Notes: a model not told the origin generated them from the letters alone. A stretch of 14,291 nt of DNA from Blastocatellia bacterium (GCA_016789295.1 JAEUQL010000038.1:1-14291); one strand, 5' to 3'; counted from the stretch's first letter, positions 6,656-13,977 are shown. A program made the numbers and translations.

Positions 6656-7678
6656 TTGAAACCTCGTACCTATTTGACACCAAAAAGCACTGTTAAGATA
6701 CTGATACTACTTTTTAGTCTCTTGTTATTTTCTTTCTCTATTGCACTTCTTTTTGGCAGCGAGCAGTTGGCTGCATCCAGTCTATTTTTAGCACTCTTTA
6801 ACAAGGTTTTTGGACGGCCAACAGGATTAACTATAGAAACAGAGACTATACTTTTTGTTGTTAGACTCCCTCGTGCATTCTTTGCAATCTGTGCAGGAGC
6901 TTCTCTCTCTGTTGCAGGCGCATCTTTGCAAGCACTACTGAGAAATCCATTAGCAGAACCTTATGTGTTAGGGGTGTCGAGTGGTGCAGCCGTAGGAGCT
7001 ATTATTTCCATTATCTTTGCTGAAAAGTTATCTTTTAGTCAGCCCATCGGAGCATTTACTGGAGCAGTAATCACCGTCTTTGTAGTCTACTTTCTTGGCC
7101 AAGGTAAAAGTGGTACTTCCACAGAAAGACTTATTCTTGCAGGTGTTATTACTACTTCATTTTTGTGGGCAATGATCATATTTTTGTTAACAATCTCGTC
7201 TAATCCTAAATTACGTGGCATTGCATTCTGGTTGATGGGTGATCTTGGAAGTGGCATATCTTCAATACTTGGCTATACAATGATCGCTTGCTTTGTAGCT
7301 ATATTTGTAATCTATCTGTTAGCACGCATGCTTAATCTACTGATGGTTGGTGAAGAAAGTGCAATGAGTCTTGGAGTTTCTGTTGAAGCAATAAAGATCG
7401 TCCTCTATCTGTTAGCATCACTTCTAACAGGTCTCACTGTTGCGATGGTTGGCTCAATTGGCTATATAGGATTGATAGTGCCACATATTATTAGAATGGC
7501 TTGGTCGAGCGATCACAGGCTTCTCATACCTGCGGCTGCATGTCTTGGAGCAAGCCTTCTGCTACTTGCCGACACAGTCGCAAGAACAATTGTTGCGCCA
7601 AGAGAGTTGCCTGTAGGGGCTATCACTGCACTGATAGGGGCACCTCTTTTTGTTTATCTTCTAAGAAAGACTATTTGA
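6656..7678 (+). CDS. btuC: FecCD/BtuC-family ABC importer permease
   Basis: The protein is about 340 residues if it starts at TTG 6656, which has GGTGGAG at 6641-6647 ahead of it; TTG 6638 directly abutting the btuF stop is the alternative. It is very hydrophobic, with some nine to ten membrane segments as in BtuC. Diagnostic motifs are RLPRAFFAICAGASLSVAG and LQALLRNPLAEPYVLGVSSG (about residues 71-110), plus GSIGYIGLIVPHIIR near 260-275, which contains the loop that contacts the ATPase. It forms the transmembrane pore for the ligand delivered by the upstream lipoprotein. The 18-bp gap to btuF and 9-bp gap to the ATPase gene indicate one operon. Confidence 0.87.
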   Translation: MKPRTYLTPKSTVKILILLFSLLLFSFSIALLFGSEQLAASSLFLALFNKVFGRPTGLTIETETILFVVRLPRAFFAICAGASLSVAGASLQALLRNPLAEPYVLGVSSGAAVGAIISIIFAEKLSFSQPIGAFTGAVITVFVVYFLGQGKSGTSTERLILAGVITTSFLWAMIIFLLTISSNPKLRGIAFWLMGDLGSGISSILGYTMIACFVAIFVIYLLARMLNLLMVGEESAMSLGVSVEAIKIVLYLLASLLTGLTVAMVGSIGYIGLIVPHIIRMAWSSDHRLLIPAAACLGASLLLLADTVARTIVAPRELPVGAITALIGAPLFVYLLRKTI

Positions 7679-7687
7679 AAGATATAA

Positions 7688-8467
7688 ATGCTAGTTTCAG
7701 CATCAAACCTTTTTTTTTCATATGGTTCAAGACAAGTGGTTGAAGATGTTTCCCTTGAGGTTGCAAGTGGACAGATCGTTGCAGTACTTGGCTCAAACGG
7801 TTCTGGGAAATCGACGTTGATGAAACTTGTTGCAGGACTACTTAAACCTGCAAAAGGAACTGTAAAAGTAGAAAACCAGACGATTGTTTCTATGACGCGG
7901 CGTCAAATAGCTCAGGCTATCGCTTACGTAGCACAGGAAACGAAACTGCAGTTTCCACTCTCTGCTATTGAATTTGTGTTACAAGGAAGGTTTCCGCACG
8001 GTAAAGGACTTGGGTTTGAAAGCGACAGAGATATAGAGATAGCACAAATGGCAATGAACCTAACCGACACAATAGCATTTGCTCACAGAGAGTTAAATAC
8101 ACTTTCAGGTGGTGAGCGCCAACGAGTCTTCCTAGCACGTGCTATTGCACAAGAACCCAAATTATTACTACTTGATGAACCAACATCAAATCTCGACATT
8201 TCACACAGAGTCGCAACGTTTCTTTTAATGAAACGCTTAGCTGAGCAAAAAAAGATAGGTATAATGCTTGTAACGCATGAAATTAACCTCACGGCAGAGT
8301 TTGCAGATCATATTTTGCTACTTAAAAATGGCTGTACATTTATTTCTGGATCTGTAGAAGAGGTGTTTAAAAAACATGTACTTGAAGAAGTCTTTGAGAC
8401 TAAAGTCTTAATAGACAAAAACTCTGCTACTGGTGCACCAAGAGTTACACTTGATACAAGAAGATAA
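7688..8467 (+). CDS. btuD: BtuD-like ABC importer ATPase
   Basis: The 259-residue cytoplasmic ATPase carries all motifs: Walker A GSNGSGKST (35-43), Q-loop Gln83, signature LSGGERQ (139-145), Walker B LLLLDEP (159-165), a D-loop (SNLD) and the H-loop His197 in VTHE. The segment FPLSAIEFVLQGRFPH after the Q-loop is typical of ATPases serving FecCD-type permeases (cobalamin, haem, ferric siderophore). It powers uptake through the permease encoded 9 bp upstream. The ribosome-binding site (GAAAG) is weak, suggesting coupled translation. Confidence 0.9.
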   Translation: MLVSASNLFFSYGSRQVVEDVSLEVASGQIVAVLGSNGSGKSTLMKLVAGLLKPAKGTVKVENQTIVSMTRRQIAQAIAYVAQETKLQFPLSAIEFVLQGRFPHGKGLGFESDRDIEIAQMAMNLTDTIAFAHRELNTLSGGERQRVFLARAIAQEPKLLLLDEPTSNLDISHRVATFLLMKRLAEQKKIGIMLVTHEINLTAEFADHILLLKNGCTFISGSVEEVFKKHVLEEVFETKVLIDKNSATGAPRVTLDTRR

Positions 8468-8477
8468 CCGGAGATAT

Positions 8478-8954
8478 ATGAAGTTAATATTTAGTTTTTT
8501 AATATTTCTCTTTGTAGCAAATATGACTGCTACAGAGACAGCTTTAACTATTTCTGGGGAAGTAGAAAAAAGCCTTTCTTTGACTGTTGCCGATCTGGAA
8601 AAGCTATCTGTAGAAACAGTAGAAGTAAAAGGCCACGACGGAAAACAAGCTGCCTACACTGGAACCCCTGTCTATCAGCTATTAAAACTTGCAGGAGCTA
8701 AGATGGGCAAAGATTTTAGAGGTAAAGACGCAGCTTATTATTTAGTAGTTGAAGCAACAGATGGTTATCAGGTAGTTGTTGCTATACCAGAGTTAGATCC
8801 AGAGTTTTCTGACCGTAAAATACTACTTGCTTACAAAAAAGATGGAAAGCCGCTTGAAGAGTTTGAAGGCCCTTTTAGGCTGATCGTTCCTGATGACAAA
8901 CGCCAAGCTAGATGGGTAAGGCAAGTTAAAAGCCTCACGATTAAAAAACCTTAA
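8478..8954 (+). CDS. Small exported protein with molybdopterin-oxidoreductase-type domain
   Basis: The start at ATG 8478 is chosen because CCGGAG lies 6-7 bp ahead and a signal peptide follows at once (MKLIFSFLIFLFVANMTATE). A longer in-frame ORF would overlap the ATPase gene. The 158-residue protein matches the small stand-alone form of the PF00174 sulfite-oxidase-like fold: LTISGEV.KSLSLTVADLEKL, AAYTGTPVYQLLKLAGA, YYLVVEATDGYQVVVAIPEL, then EGPFRLIVPDDKRQARWVRQVKSLTI. It has no cysteine at all, so the cysteine that coordinates molybdenum in sulfite oxidase is missing; cofactor binding is therefore doubtful. The location is probably periplasmic. It is the last gene of the importer operon (10 bp after the ATPase), which suggests a role linked to the imported ligand. 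Confidence 0.75.
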   Translation: MKLIFSFLIFLFVANMTATETALTISGEVEKSLSLTVADLEKLSVETVEVKGHDGKQAAYTGTPVYQLLKLAGAKMGKDFRGKDAAYYLVVEATDGYQVVVAIPELDPEFSDRKILLAYKKDGKPLEEFEGPFRLIVPDDKRQARWVRQVKSLTIKKP

Positions 8955-8977
8955 TTTAAAATTTCTTGTTTTTTTAC

Positions 8978-8995
8978 AATAGCTCAAAGGCTATT
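8978..8995. terminator. Weak hairpin between convergent genes
   Basis: AATAGC (8978-8983) and GCTATT (8990-8995) form a 6-bp stem with a 6-nt loop, overlapping the kinase stop codon. It lies between the end of the importer operon and the convergent kinase gene. A T-run precedes rather than follows it on the plus strand and it is AT-rich, so termination activity is uncertain. Confidence 0.25.
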
Positions 8996-10759
8996 TATCA
9001 TATCCAAAATAGCATCGAAGCGAAAACCTTTTACCATTTCATTCAGCCTATCTGCTAGAAATCTGTCTTCGACTTCGATCTTTCCTAAAACTTCGTTTGT
9101 TGTATCTAAGTCACCCAGTATGGCTGCATCTTTGAGTTCATCAAGAAGAGGTTTGGGAAGATTGGCAAGCTTTGGAACTATTATTGACGAAAACTGCTCA
9201 TCAATAACTTTGGAAAAAGTATTGTCGTCCTGATATAGATAGCGAACTCCTAGATACTGCTCTATCTTTTCAAATATTCTCTCTTCCTTAAATGGTTTGG
9301 TGACAAGGTCATTCACTCCAGCAGCAAAGATTGTTTCGCGTTCATGGTCAAAAGCAGCCGAGGTGAGAGTAACTATCACAACCTTCTTTTCTGGATTTTC
9401 GTGTTGGCGTATGTAGCGGGTCACTTCCAGTCCATCCATCTTCGGCATTCTTACATCCATCCAGATCAGATCTGGTGACCAAGCTTTCCAGATATTTATA
9501 GCTTCTTGTCCATCTTCGGCTTCACGAATTTCAAAACCAACAGATGAAAGTAGCTTTGCTAACAAATAACGATGCTCAATAGTATCATCTGCTATCAGTA
9601 TTTTATACTGCTGTCCATTCTCAAGCCCAACAACTTTTCTTCTAACTTGCTTCTGCTCTGATTTAATCTCAACAAGCGGAACTTCAAGCTTAAAAGTAGT
9701 TCCATATCCAAGCTGGCTTTTAACAGTAATTTCTCCTTTCATCAGATCTGCAAACTTCCTGCTGAGAGCTAAACCCAACCCTGTTCCCTCTTGTGAGATA
9801 CGACCACTCTCGGTCTGTACAAAAGGTTCAAATATCTTTACTAGATCTTCTTGAGAGATGCCATAGCCAGTATCTTCTATTTCGAAAGTAGCTCTCTTGC
9901 CATCCCAGCCAGCCCTGAGTGTTACAGTTCCAGTTTGGGTGAATTTCACAGCGTTACCAAGCAAGTTCAGTAGTATCTGCCTCAGTTTTACATCATCTCC
10001 ATAAACAAAGTGTGGCAAATTAGAGAGGCTGAAAACCAGTTTTAAACCCTTTGCTTTTACCTTTACACCTAACATTTCTTGCAAGGCGTGTAGCAATACG
10101 TGAAGATCAAAATCTTTCTCATTTAGCGACATTCTACCAGCTTCAATCTTGGAAAGAGATAGAACATCGTCTATAAGTGTAAGTAGATGCTCTCCGCTAC
10201 GAAGTATGATAGAAACTTTCTCTCTGTTATCTTCATTCAGGTCTGGATCGCGCTGCATCAGTTGTGCAAAACCCAATATCGCGTTCAGAGGAGTTCTAAG
10301 TTCGTGACTCATATTTGAAAGAAACAGGCTTTTAGCTCTATTTGCTTCAATAGCTTCTAGTCGTTGTTTTTCTAGGTCTTTCTGAAGTAGCCTAATCTTC
10401 AACTGTACTTCAACCCTAGCAATAACTTCCTTAGCGTGAAAAGGCTTAGACACATAGTCTACTCCGCCAACTTCAAAAGCTTTCACTTTGTCAAAAGGGT
10501 CATCGAGTGCGCTAATAAATATTATTGGGATGTCTTTTAGCAGTTCTTCAGACTTAAGAGTCCGACAAACATCATAGCCATCCATCTCTGGCATCATTAT
10601 GTCGAGCATAACGAGATCGGGAGGTTCTTGCCTGATTGCGTCTAGTGCTTCACGGCCACTTTTTGCTTTCTTGACCGTATAGCCACGAGTTTTCAAGATA
10701 ATCTCTAAAAGAGTTAAGTTATTAATACTATCGTCAACAATAAAGATATTGCCCTTCAT
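8984..10759 (-). CDS. Soluble hybrid histidine kinase, REC-HisKA-HATPase-REC
   Basis: The protein has 591 residues from ATG 10759. That start is preferred over TTG 10807 because a TATAAT -10 element at 10796-10801 lies between them and the receiver domain begins immediately after this Met. Order: receiver 1 (about 3-120, IVDDS, phospho-acceptor Asp53, Lys105), a coiled-coil linker (120-142), HisKA with SHELRTP (151-157, His152), HATPase with N-box Asn269, DTGYGI (296-301) and GTGLGL (325-330), and receiver 2 (about 386-500, Asp435, Lys488). A C-terminal helical tail (about 525-591) lacks an obvious HPt histidine. There are no membrane segments, so it is cytoplasmic and probably receives signals through receiver 1. 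Kinases with this layout and tail are frequent in Cyanobacteria. It stands alone, with no response-regulator gene beside it. Confidence 0.9.
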   Translation of the reverse strand: MKGNIFIVDDSINNLTLLEIILKTRGYTVKKAKSGREALDAIRQEPPDLVMLDIMMPEMDGYDVCRTLKSEELLKDIPIIFISALDDPFDKVKAFEVGGVDYVSKPFHAKEVIARVEVQLKIRLLQKDLEKQRLEAIEANRAKSLFLSNMSHELRTPLNAILGFAQLMQRDPDLNEDNREKVSIILRSGEHLLTLIDDVLSLSKIEAGRMSLNEKDFDLHVLLHALQEMLGVKVKAKGLKLVFSLSNLPHFVYGDDVKLRQILLNLLGNAVKFTQTGTVTLRAGWDGKRATFEIEDTGYGISQEDLVKIFEPFVQTESGRISQEGTGLGLALSRKFADLMKGEITVKSQLGYGTTFKLEVPLVEIKSEQKQVRRKVVGLENGQQYKILIADDTIEHRYLLAKLLSSVGFEIREAEDGQEAINIWKAWSPDLIWMDVRMPKMDGLEVTRYIRQHENPEKKVVIVTLTSAAFDHERETIFAAGVNDLVTKPFKEERIFEKIEQYLGVRYLYQDDNTFSKVIDEQFSSIIVPKLANLPKPLLDELKDAAILGDLDTTNEVLGKIEVEDRFLADRLNEMVKGFRFDAILDMINSL

Positions 10760-10795
10760 TCGCCTAACTTGCCTATAGAAAGTAGTTGCCACGCT

Positions 10796-10823
10796 ATTAT
10801 ATGACAAACAGCAAAGATCAAGT
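10796..10823 (-). promoter_or_regulatory. Promoter of the hybrid kinase gene
   Basis: A perfect -10 TATAAT lies on the minus strand at 10801-10796. A weak -35 (ACTTGA, 10823-10818) is 16 bp upstream. The expected start near 10789 gives a leader of about 30 nt before the ATG at 10759. Its weak -35 suggests an activator or low basal level. Confidence 0.5.
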
Positions 10824-10845
10824 ATTTTAAAAATTTATAGGCTGT

Positions 10846-10873
10846 TTGAGTATTTTTTTGCATGTGTTATCTT
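10846..10873 (+). promoter_or_regulatory. Promoter for the candidate structured RNA
   Basis: TTGAGT (10846-10851) and TATCTT (10868-10873) are spaced 16 bp apart, and TG sits one base ahead of the -10, giving an extended -10 (TGTTATCTT). It is back-to-back with the kinase promoter. The predicted start is near 10880, at the beginning of the hairpin-rich stretch. Confidence 0.45.
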
Positions 10874-10879
10874 AACGTG

Positions 10880-11075
10880 ACACTCCCAGAGCTAAAGCAA
10901 AGGGATACTTTTGGACGCTACAAAGGTAGTTGGGGAGGCTCGCGCCTGCTGTCAGGGACAGCCACAATTAAACCTTAAAAGCATATAATATCCACACAAA
11001 GTGGATGGACGCAAGCCCAGTGTCAATGGAATTACTACGGGACTACTACAGGAAATAAAGCTAACGCTTTTTACT
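10880..11075 (+). ncRNA. Candidate structured RNA or long leader
   Basis: This interval has no convincing ORF but several short stems in order. CTCCC (10883-10887) pairs with GGGAG (10933-10937) and encloses CTAC-AAAG-GTAG (10918-10929). AGGC-TCGC-GCCT lies at 10936-10947, sharing two bases (10936-10937) with the first stem so that the two compete slightly. GCTGTC-AGG-GACAGC follows at 10948-10962, ATCCAC-ACAAA-GTGGAT at 10990-11006, and GACGC with GTGTC near 11008-11023. It ends with a weak terminator-like AAAGC-TAAC-GCTTT-TT (11057-11072). It is more GC-rich than the surrounding AT-rich intergenic DNA. I do not recognise the family; it does not match tRNA, tmRNA, RNase P, SRP or the common riboswitches as I know them. 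Either a free-standing small RNA of about 190 nt or an attenuated leader of the patatin gene downstream would fit. Confidence 0.4.
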
Positions 11076-11088
11076 TTATTGTTTACTA

Positions 11089-11153
11089 GCTAACACTTCC
11101 ACGATTTATCCCACCTCTAAAAACGTGGACTTTCTCGTGGAAGATTTGTTAGC
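11089..11153 (+). repeat. Nested hairpin, IS200/IS605 right-end-like
   Basis: GCTAACA (11089-11095) pairs with TGTTAGC (11147-11153), and CTTCCACGA (11096-11104) pairs with TCGTGGAAG (11135-11143). Inside, CCAC (11111-11114) pairs with GTGG (11125-11128). The arrangement TTTATCCCACC...GTGGACTTTCT resembles the hairpin at the right end of many TnpB-carrying IS200/IS605 elements (also part of their guide RNA scaffold), from memory. No tnpA or tnpB remains here, so it may be a solo end, a non-autonomous element, or an unrelated regulatory hairpin. Confidence 0.4.
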
Positions 11154-11243
11154 CGATTTGTAGAACTACAAGGTTATGTCCTATTTTGGTGGTTACTTCT
11201 GGTACAGCCAAAGTAAGTAAGACTCTACTGTAAAGGAGCAAAA
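11154..11243 (+). promoter_or_regulatory. Leader region of the small patatin gene
   Basis: A short inverted repeat, TTGTAG-AA-CTACAA, lies at 11158-11171. A clear AAAGGAG ribosome-binding site is at 11232-11238, 5 bp before the ATG. No strong -35/-10 pair was found nearer than the promoter at 10846, so the gene may be read from there or from a weak local promoter. Confidence 0.35.
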
Positions 11244-12389
11244 ATGGAATTCGATATAGTATTTGAAGGTGGTGGTGCAAAAGGTAATGCTTTCGTTGGT
11301 GCTCTGGAAGTGCTCAACGAAAGAGGTCATAAACATAGAAGACTGATTGGAACCTCGGCGGGAAGTATTACAGCCACGCTTCTAGCGGCTGGCTACACTC
11401 CTGAAGAGATGCGTCAGGTGGTAACCGAAAAAGTAGAAGTAGTTGACGCAAATGGCAGTAAAACAGTCGTTCCTCGCTTCTCGCTATTTTTAGATACTCC
11501 TGTAAATTTCACTCAAGATACAGTCAAAGATAGCTTTCTCGATCCTTTCTTAAACATCGATATTCCTTATGTACCCAAAACCATTGAGAGATACCTAACT
11601 AATGAAGTTGTTGAACACTTAATGAAACATCCTCATCTTAGAGAGTTTTTTTCATTGATAGAACTTGGGGGTCTCTATGCAGGAGATAATTTTTTAAGTT
11701 GGATCAAAGAAAGGTTAAAACAGAAAGGCTTCAGTGATGAAATTACATTCAAAGACTATGTACAGAAGACAAATTGTGACTTGTCTATAATAGTATCAAA
11801 CACAACTCTTTCTGAAATGCTTGTACTCAATCATAGAACGGCACCAGACTGTCCTGTTGCACACGCAGTAAGAATGTCTATGAGCATACCTTTTCTTTGG
11901 CAAGAAGTCATTTGGCAAAGTGACTGGGGTAAATATTTAGATCAAGATTTGACAGGAAATGTGCTGGTTGATGGTGGAGTTATCTCCAATTTCCCTATAG
12001 AGCTTCTAACTTCAACATCACCAGAAGTAATAAAAATTATGGGGCCTGTACCTTGTGTGCCAAGTATAGGGCTTCTACTTGACGAAAAGCTAGAGGTAGT
12101 AGGAGCCGAACCCTTATCGGACAAGGGTTCTTCTCTGGACACTCCACTTAAAAATTCAAAACCGATCAAAAGAGTCAATAGGTTAATAAACACAATGCTC
12201 AGCAGCCATGATAATTTCTCTATCAGTGCATATGAAGATTTGGTTTGCCATCTACCAGTTCAGGGTTATGGAACAACCGAGTTTGATATGACAGACCAGA
12301 GATTAGAATCACTGATAAATTCAGCACGAAATGCAATGACAGCTTATCTAGATAAGCTTCCTAAAAATATTTCTCAATCTCCTGTTTGA
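11244..12389 (+). CDS. Patatin-like phospholipase, compact form
   Basis: The 381-residue protein begins directly with the patatin domain: VFEGGGAKG (7-14, oxyanion hole), GTSAG (36-40, Ser38 nucleophile) and LVDGGVISNFP (241-251, Asp243). The catalytic dyad is therefore complete. The rest (TLSEMLVLNHRTAP, VRMSMSIPFLW, then GLLLDEKLEV and GYGTTEFDM) fits full-length bacterial stand-alone patatins of similar size. There is no signal peptide or membrane segment, so it probably acts on lipids from the cytoplasmic side. AAAGGAG precedes the ATG. Its 3' end overlaps the convergent glycosyltransferase gene by 29 bp. A 23-bp palindrome (12108-12130) lies inside the coding region. It is unrelated in size and arrangement to the large patatin of the same window. 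Such proteins can be housekeeping or immunity effectors; nothing adjacent points to an immune system. Confidence 0.88.
   Translation: MEFDIVFEGGGAKGNAFVGALEVLNERGHKHRRLIGTSAGSITATLLAAGYTPEEMRQVVTEKVEVVDANGSKTVVPRFSLFLDTPVNFTQDTVKDSFLDPFLNIDIPYVPKTIERYLTNEVVEHLMKHPHLREFFSLIELGGLYAGDNFLSWIKERLKQKGFSDEITFKDYVQKTNCDLSIIVSNTTLSEMLVLNHRTAPDCPVAHAVRMSMSIPFLWQEVIWQSDWGKYLDQDLTGNVLVDGGVISNFPIELLTSTSPEVIKIMGPVPCVPSIGLLLDEKLEVVGAEPLSDKGSSLDTPLKNSKPIKRVNRLINTMLSSHDNFSISAYEDLVCHLPVQGYGTTEFDMTDQRLESLINSARNAMTAYLDKLPKNISQSPV
12108..12130. repeat. Palindrome inside the small patatin gene
   Basis: GAACCCTT (12108-12115) and AAGGGTTC (12123-12130) form a perfect 8-bp stem with a 7-nt loop. Both strands encode the same peptide there (EPLSDKGS). 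The local protein sequence appears collinear with other patatins, so it is more likely a chance or regulatory stem than an inserted element. Confidence 0.4.
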
Positions 12390-13050
12390 GAGCTGTTGTT
12401 ACCTCTATACGCTCTTTAGAAATGTCATCCATAAAGCGTTTAAAGTCTGCTAGCCTGTCAATGTCGTACCAGACAGGCAGCAGATGCGCCTCTACTTGCA
12501 GAGTTGCTATCTTTGCCATAGTCTCTGCAAAAACAGTACTGCTTCCCCAAGATATTTCAGAAAAGAGAGTTTTGTAGCCATCAAAGTTTGAAATACCTAT
12601 CAAATAATAACCTCCATCTTCTGCACCTCCTATCACTATCTTTTTCTCTTTTAGGGCATTTACTGCTTCTATGAGGAAGTTTTTTGGAAGTCCTGGAGAG
12701 TCAGTTCCAACTATCACACAGCAAGGATGGCCAAGGGCGAAGATTTCGCTTGTAGCAGCTTCTAATCTCTGGCCAAGATCTCCACTGCTTTGCAGCTTCA
12801 CATTTACGCTCTTGTAGGCATTGTAGAGATGATCTTCCACTCTGGATGTCAGATAGAGGTAGGTAGACGATTGAAATTTACCATCAATAAGTGAGCAGAT
12901 GCGCCACAGTGTGTCATCAAGAAATAGTTTGTGTAGCTCAAGAGCATTCCTATCACCTAGATCTGCAGCAAGCCGCTTCTTGACTTTGCCAAGCTCTGGA
13001 GTTCTAGAAAAGATAAGAAACGCAGGTTTTAACACTCTACTTGATCTCAA
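12361..13050 (-). CDS. TIGR04282-family (DUF2064) glycosyltransferase-like protein
   Basis: The protein of about 229 residues has the nucleotide-sugar-transferase-like signature of this family: FLIFSRTPELGKVKKRLA near the N-terminus, SGDLGQRLEAA, then VIVGTDSPGLP (a DXD-like nucleotide site) and the hallmark GGAEDGGYYLIGI. A helical tail containing WYDIDRLADFKRFM follows. Family members are cytoplasmic and their substrates are mostly unknown; some sit in gene clusters for modified sugars or peptides. The start is uncertain: TTG 13050 lies 15 bp after the upstream gene, and GTG 13035 would give the more usual short N-terminus. It shares an operon with the TraB/GumN-like gene and overlaps the convergent patatin by 29 bp. 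Confidence 0.82.
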   Translation of the reverse strand: MRSSRVLKPAFLIFSRTPELGKVKKRLAADLGDRNALELHKLFLDDTLWRICSLIDGKFQSSTYLYLTSRVEDHLYNAYKSVNVKLQSSGDLGQRLEAATSEIFALGHPCCVIVGTDSPGLPKNFLIEAVNALKEKKIVIGGAEDGGYYLIGISNFDGYKTLFSEISWGSSTVFAETMAKIATLQVEAHLLPVWYDIDRLADFKRFMDDISKERIEVTTALKQEIEKYF

Positions 13051-13065
13051 AAGTTTAATCTTTCA

Positions 13066-13977
13066 TTAAAGCTGCTCAATGCTATAGCCTCTCTTTTTGA
13101 GTAGTTCGAGAACTCCATCCTTGCCAACAAGGTGTGCTGCACCAACTACCACCATATAGTTACCTTCTTCCTGCAAATACTGTTCTATCTTTGGAATCCA
13201 GTTTAAGTTTCTCTCTTTCAGTAGTAGGTTGTAGAGAACCGGGTCTTGTTGAAAACTTTCTGTTATAAAACTCTCCATCTTTGTCAAGTCTCCAGAAAGC
13301 CAGTGATTAACAATAGTTGTAAGATACGAATCAAGACTGTCTAAACTTTTAAGTGTTGATAGAAGGTATTTCTCCTGATCTTCTGCTGAAAGGTCAGCAA
13401 AGCGGCTCATTTGAAACTCTACAGTCTCAAGACCTATTATTGGTTTGTTCTTCTCTTTTGCTTTTTGCATAAAGTAGAAATCGATACCATCTTGTGGTGA
13501 TGCACCTGTTTTGACAGTTTTAAGACTAAATAGTGTTAAAGCAATCATCCAAGGTTTTAGCGGACCTAGAGTCTGCTCATTCATACCAAGATCGGCTGTC
13601 TTCTTCTTGAAAAGCTCATAAGTTTCGGCTGAAACACTCTGCTGAAGAGTTTTGCCATCTGTATAAACACCTTTTGCAAGTACATATTTCTGCACTTCGC
13701 TTATAGCTTTATCATTAAGCTCGACTTCAACTACAAGCTTCTGTGAATCTTCAAAAGCTTTCTCTATATGTTCATTAAGTGGATAGACCTCTTTTTTAAG
13801 AGCGTGGATAGAACCAAGAATGTAGACTGTATTTTTCTTTGATTTGACACGCCAAAGAAAGTTCTTCTTTTCTGCTGGTTTCTGCCCTGATGCTGATGTG
13901 TAACCAACAGGTAAAACCAGCAATAGTGCCAGAATAGATAGGACTGCATAGGCACGTTTAGAAGATAGATATTTCAT
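13066..13977 (-). CDS. TraB/GumN-family exported protein
   Basis: The start ATG 13977 has GGGAGG at a good distance; the upstream TTG at 13992 lies within that ribosome-binding site and is rejected. The 303-residue protein has a Sec signal peptide (KYLSSKR, then a hydrophobic run to about residue 24, likely cut near TSAS). The TraB/GumN domain follows: FLWRVKSKKNTVYILGSIHAL (40-60), IIGLETVEFQM (180-190), LLLKERNLNWI (251-261) and VVVGAAHLVGKDGVLELL (276-293). The paired GSIH and GAAH histidines with the Glu are the presumed metal or active site of this putative hydrolase/protease-like family. The location is periplasmic or surface. It leads an operon with the glycosyltransferase-like gene. 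Confidence 0.87.
   Translation of the reverse strand: MKYLSSKRAYAVLSILALLLVLPVGYTSASGQKPAEKKNFLWRVKSKKNTVYILGSIHALKKEVYPLNEHIEKAFEDSQKLVVEVELNDKAISEVQKYVLAKGVYTDGKTLQQSVSAETYELFKKKTADLGMNEQTLGPLKPWMIALTLFSLKTVKTGASPQDGIDFYFMQKAKEKNKPIIGLETVEFQMSRFADLSAEDQEKYLLSTLKSLDSLDSYLTTIVNHWLSGDLTKMESFITESFQQDPVLYNLLLKERNLNWIPKIEQYLQEEGNYMVVVGAAHLVGKDGVLELLKKRGYSIEQL

Noticed and set aside
8960..8980. Intrinsic terminator after the importer operon based on the T-rich run
   Set aside because: The T-run comes before, not after, the only hairpin on the plus strand, and no GC-rich stem precedes it.
10883..11027. Cyclic di-GMP (GEMM-type) riboswitch suggested by GGACGC...AAAG...GGTAG and GGACGCAAGCC
   Set aside because: The paired AGGGCAAACC segment, the tetraloop receptor layout and the GGGTCTAA element are absent, and the two GGACGC copies sit in different structural settings.
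11158..11171. TTGTAG-AA-CTACAA as a second binding site for the parD-like antitoxin
   Set aside because: It shares six bases with the parDE operator unit but is a short inverted rather than phased direct repeat, 9 kb away; chance similarity is more likely.
11244..13050. Patatin plus glycosyltransferase-like gene as a phage-defence (CBASS-like) pair
   Set aside because: The genes are convergent, no cyclic-oligonucleotide synthase is present, and the patatin lacks any visible sensor domain.
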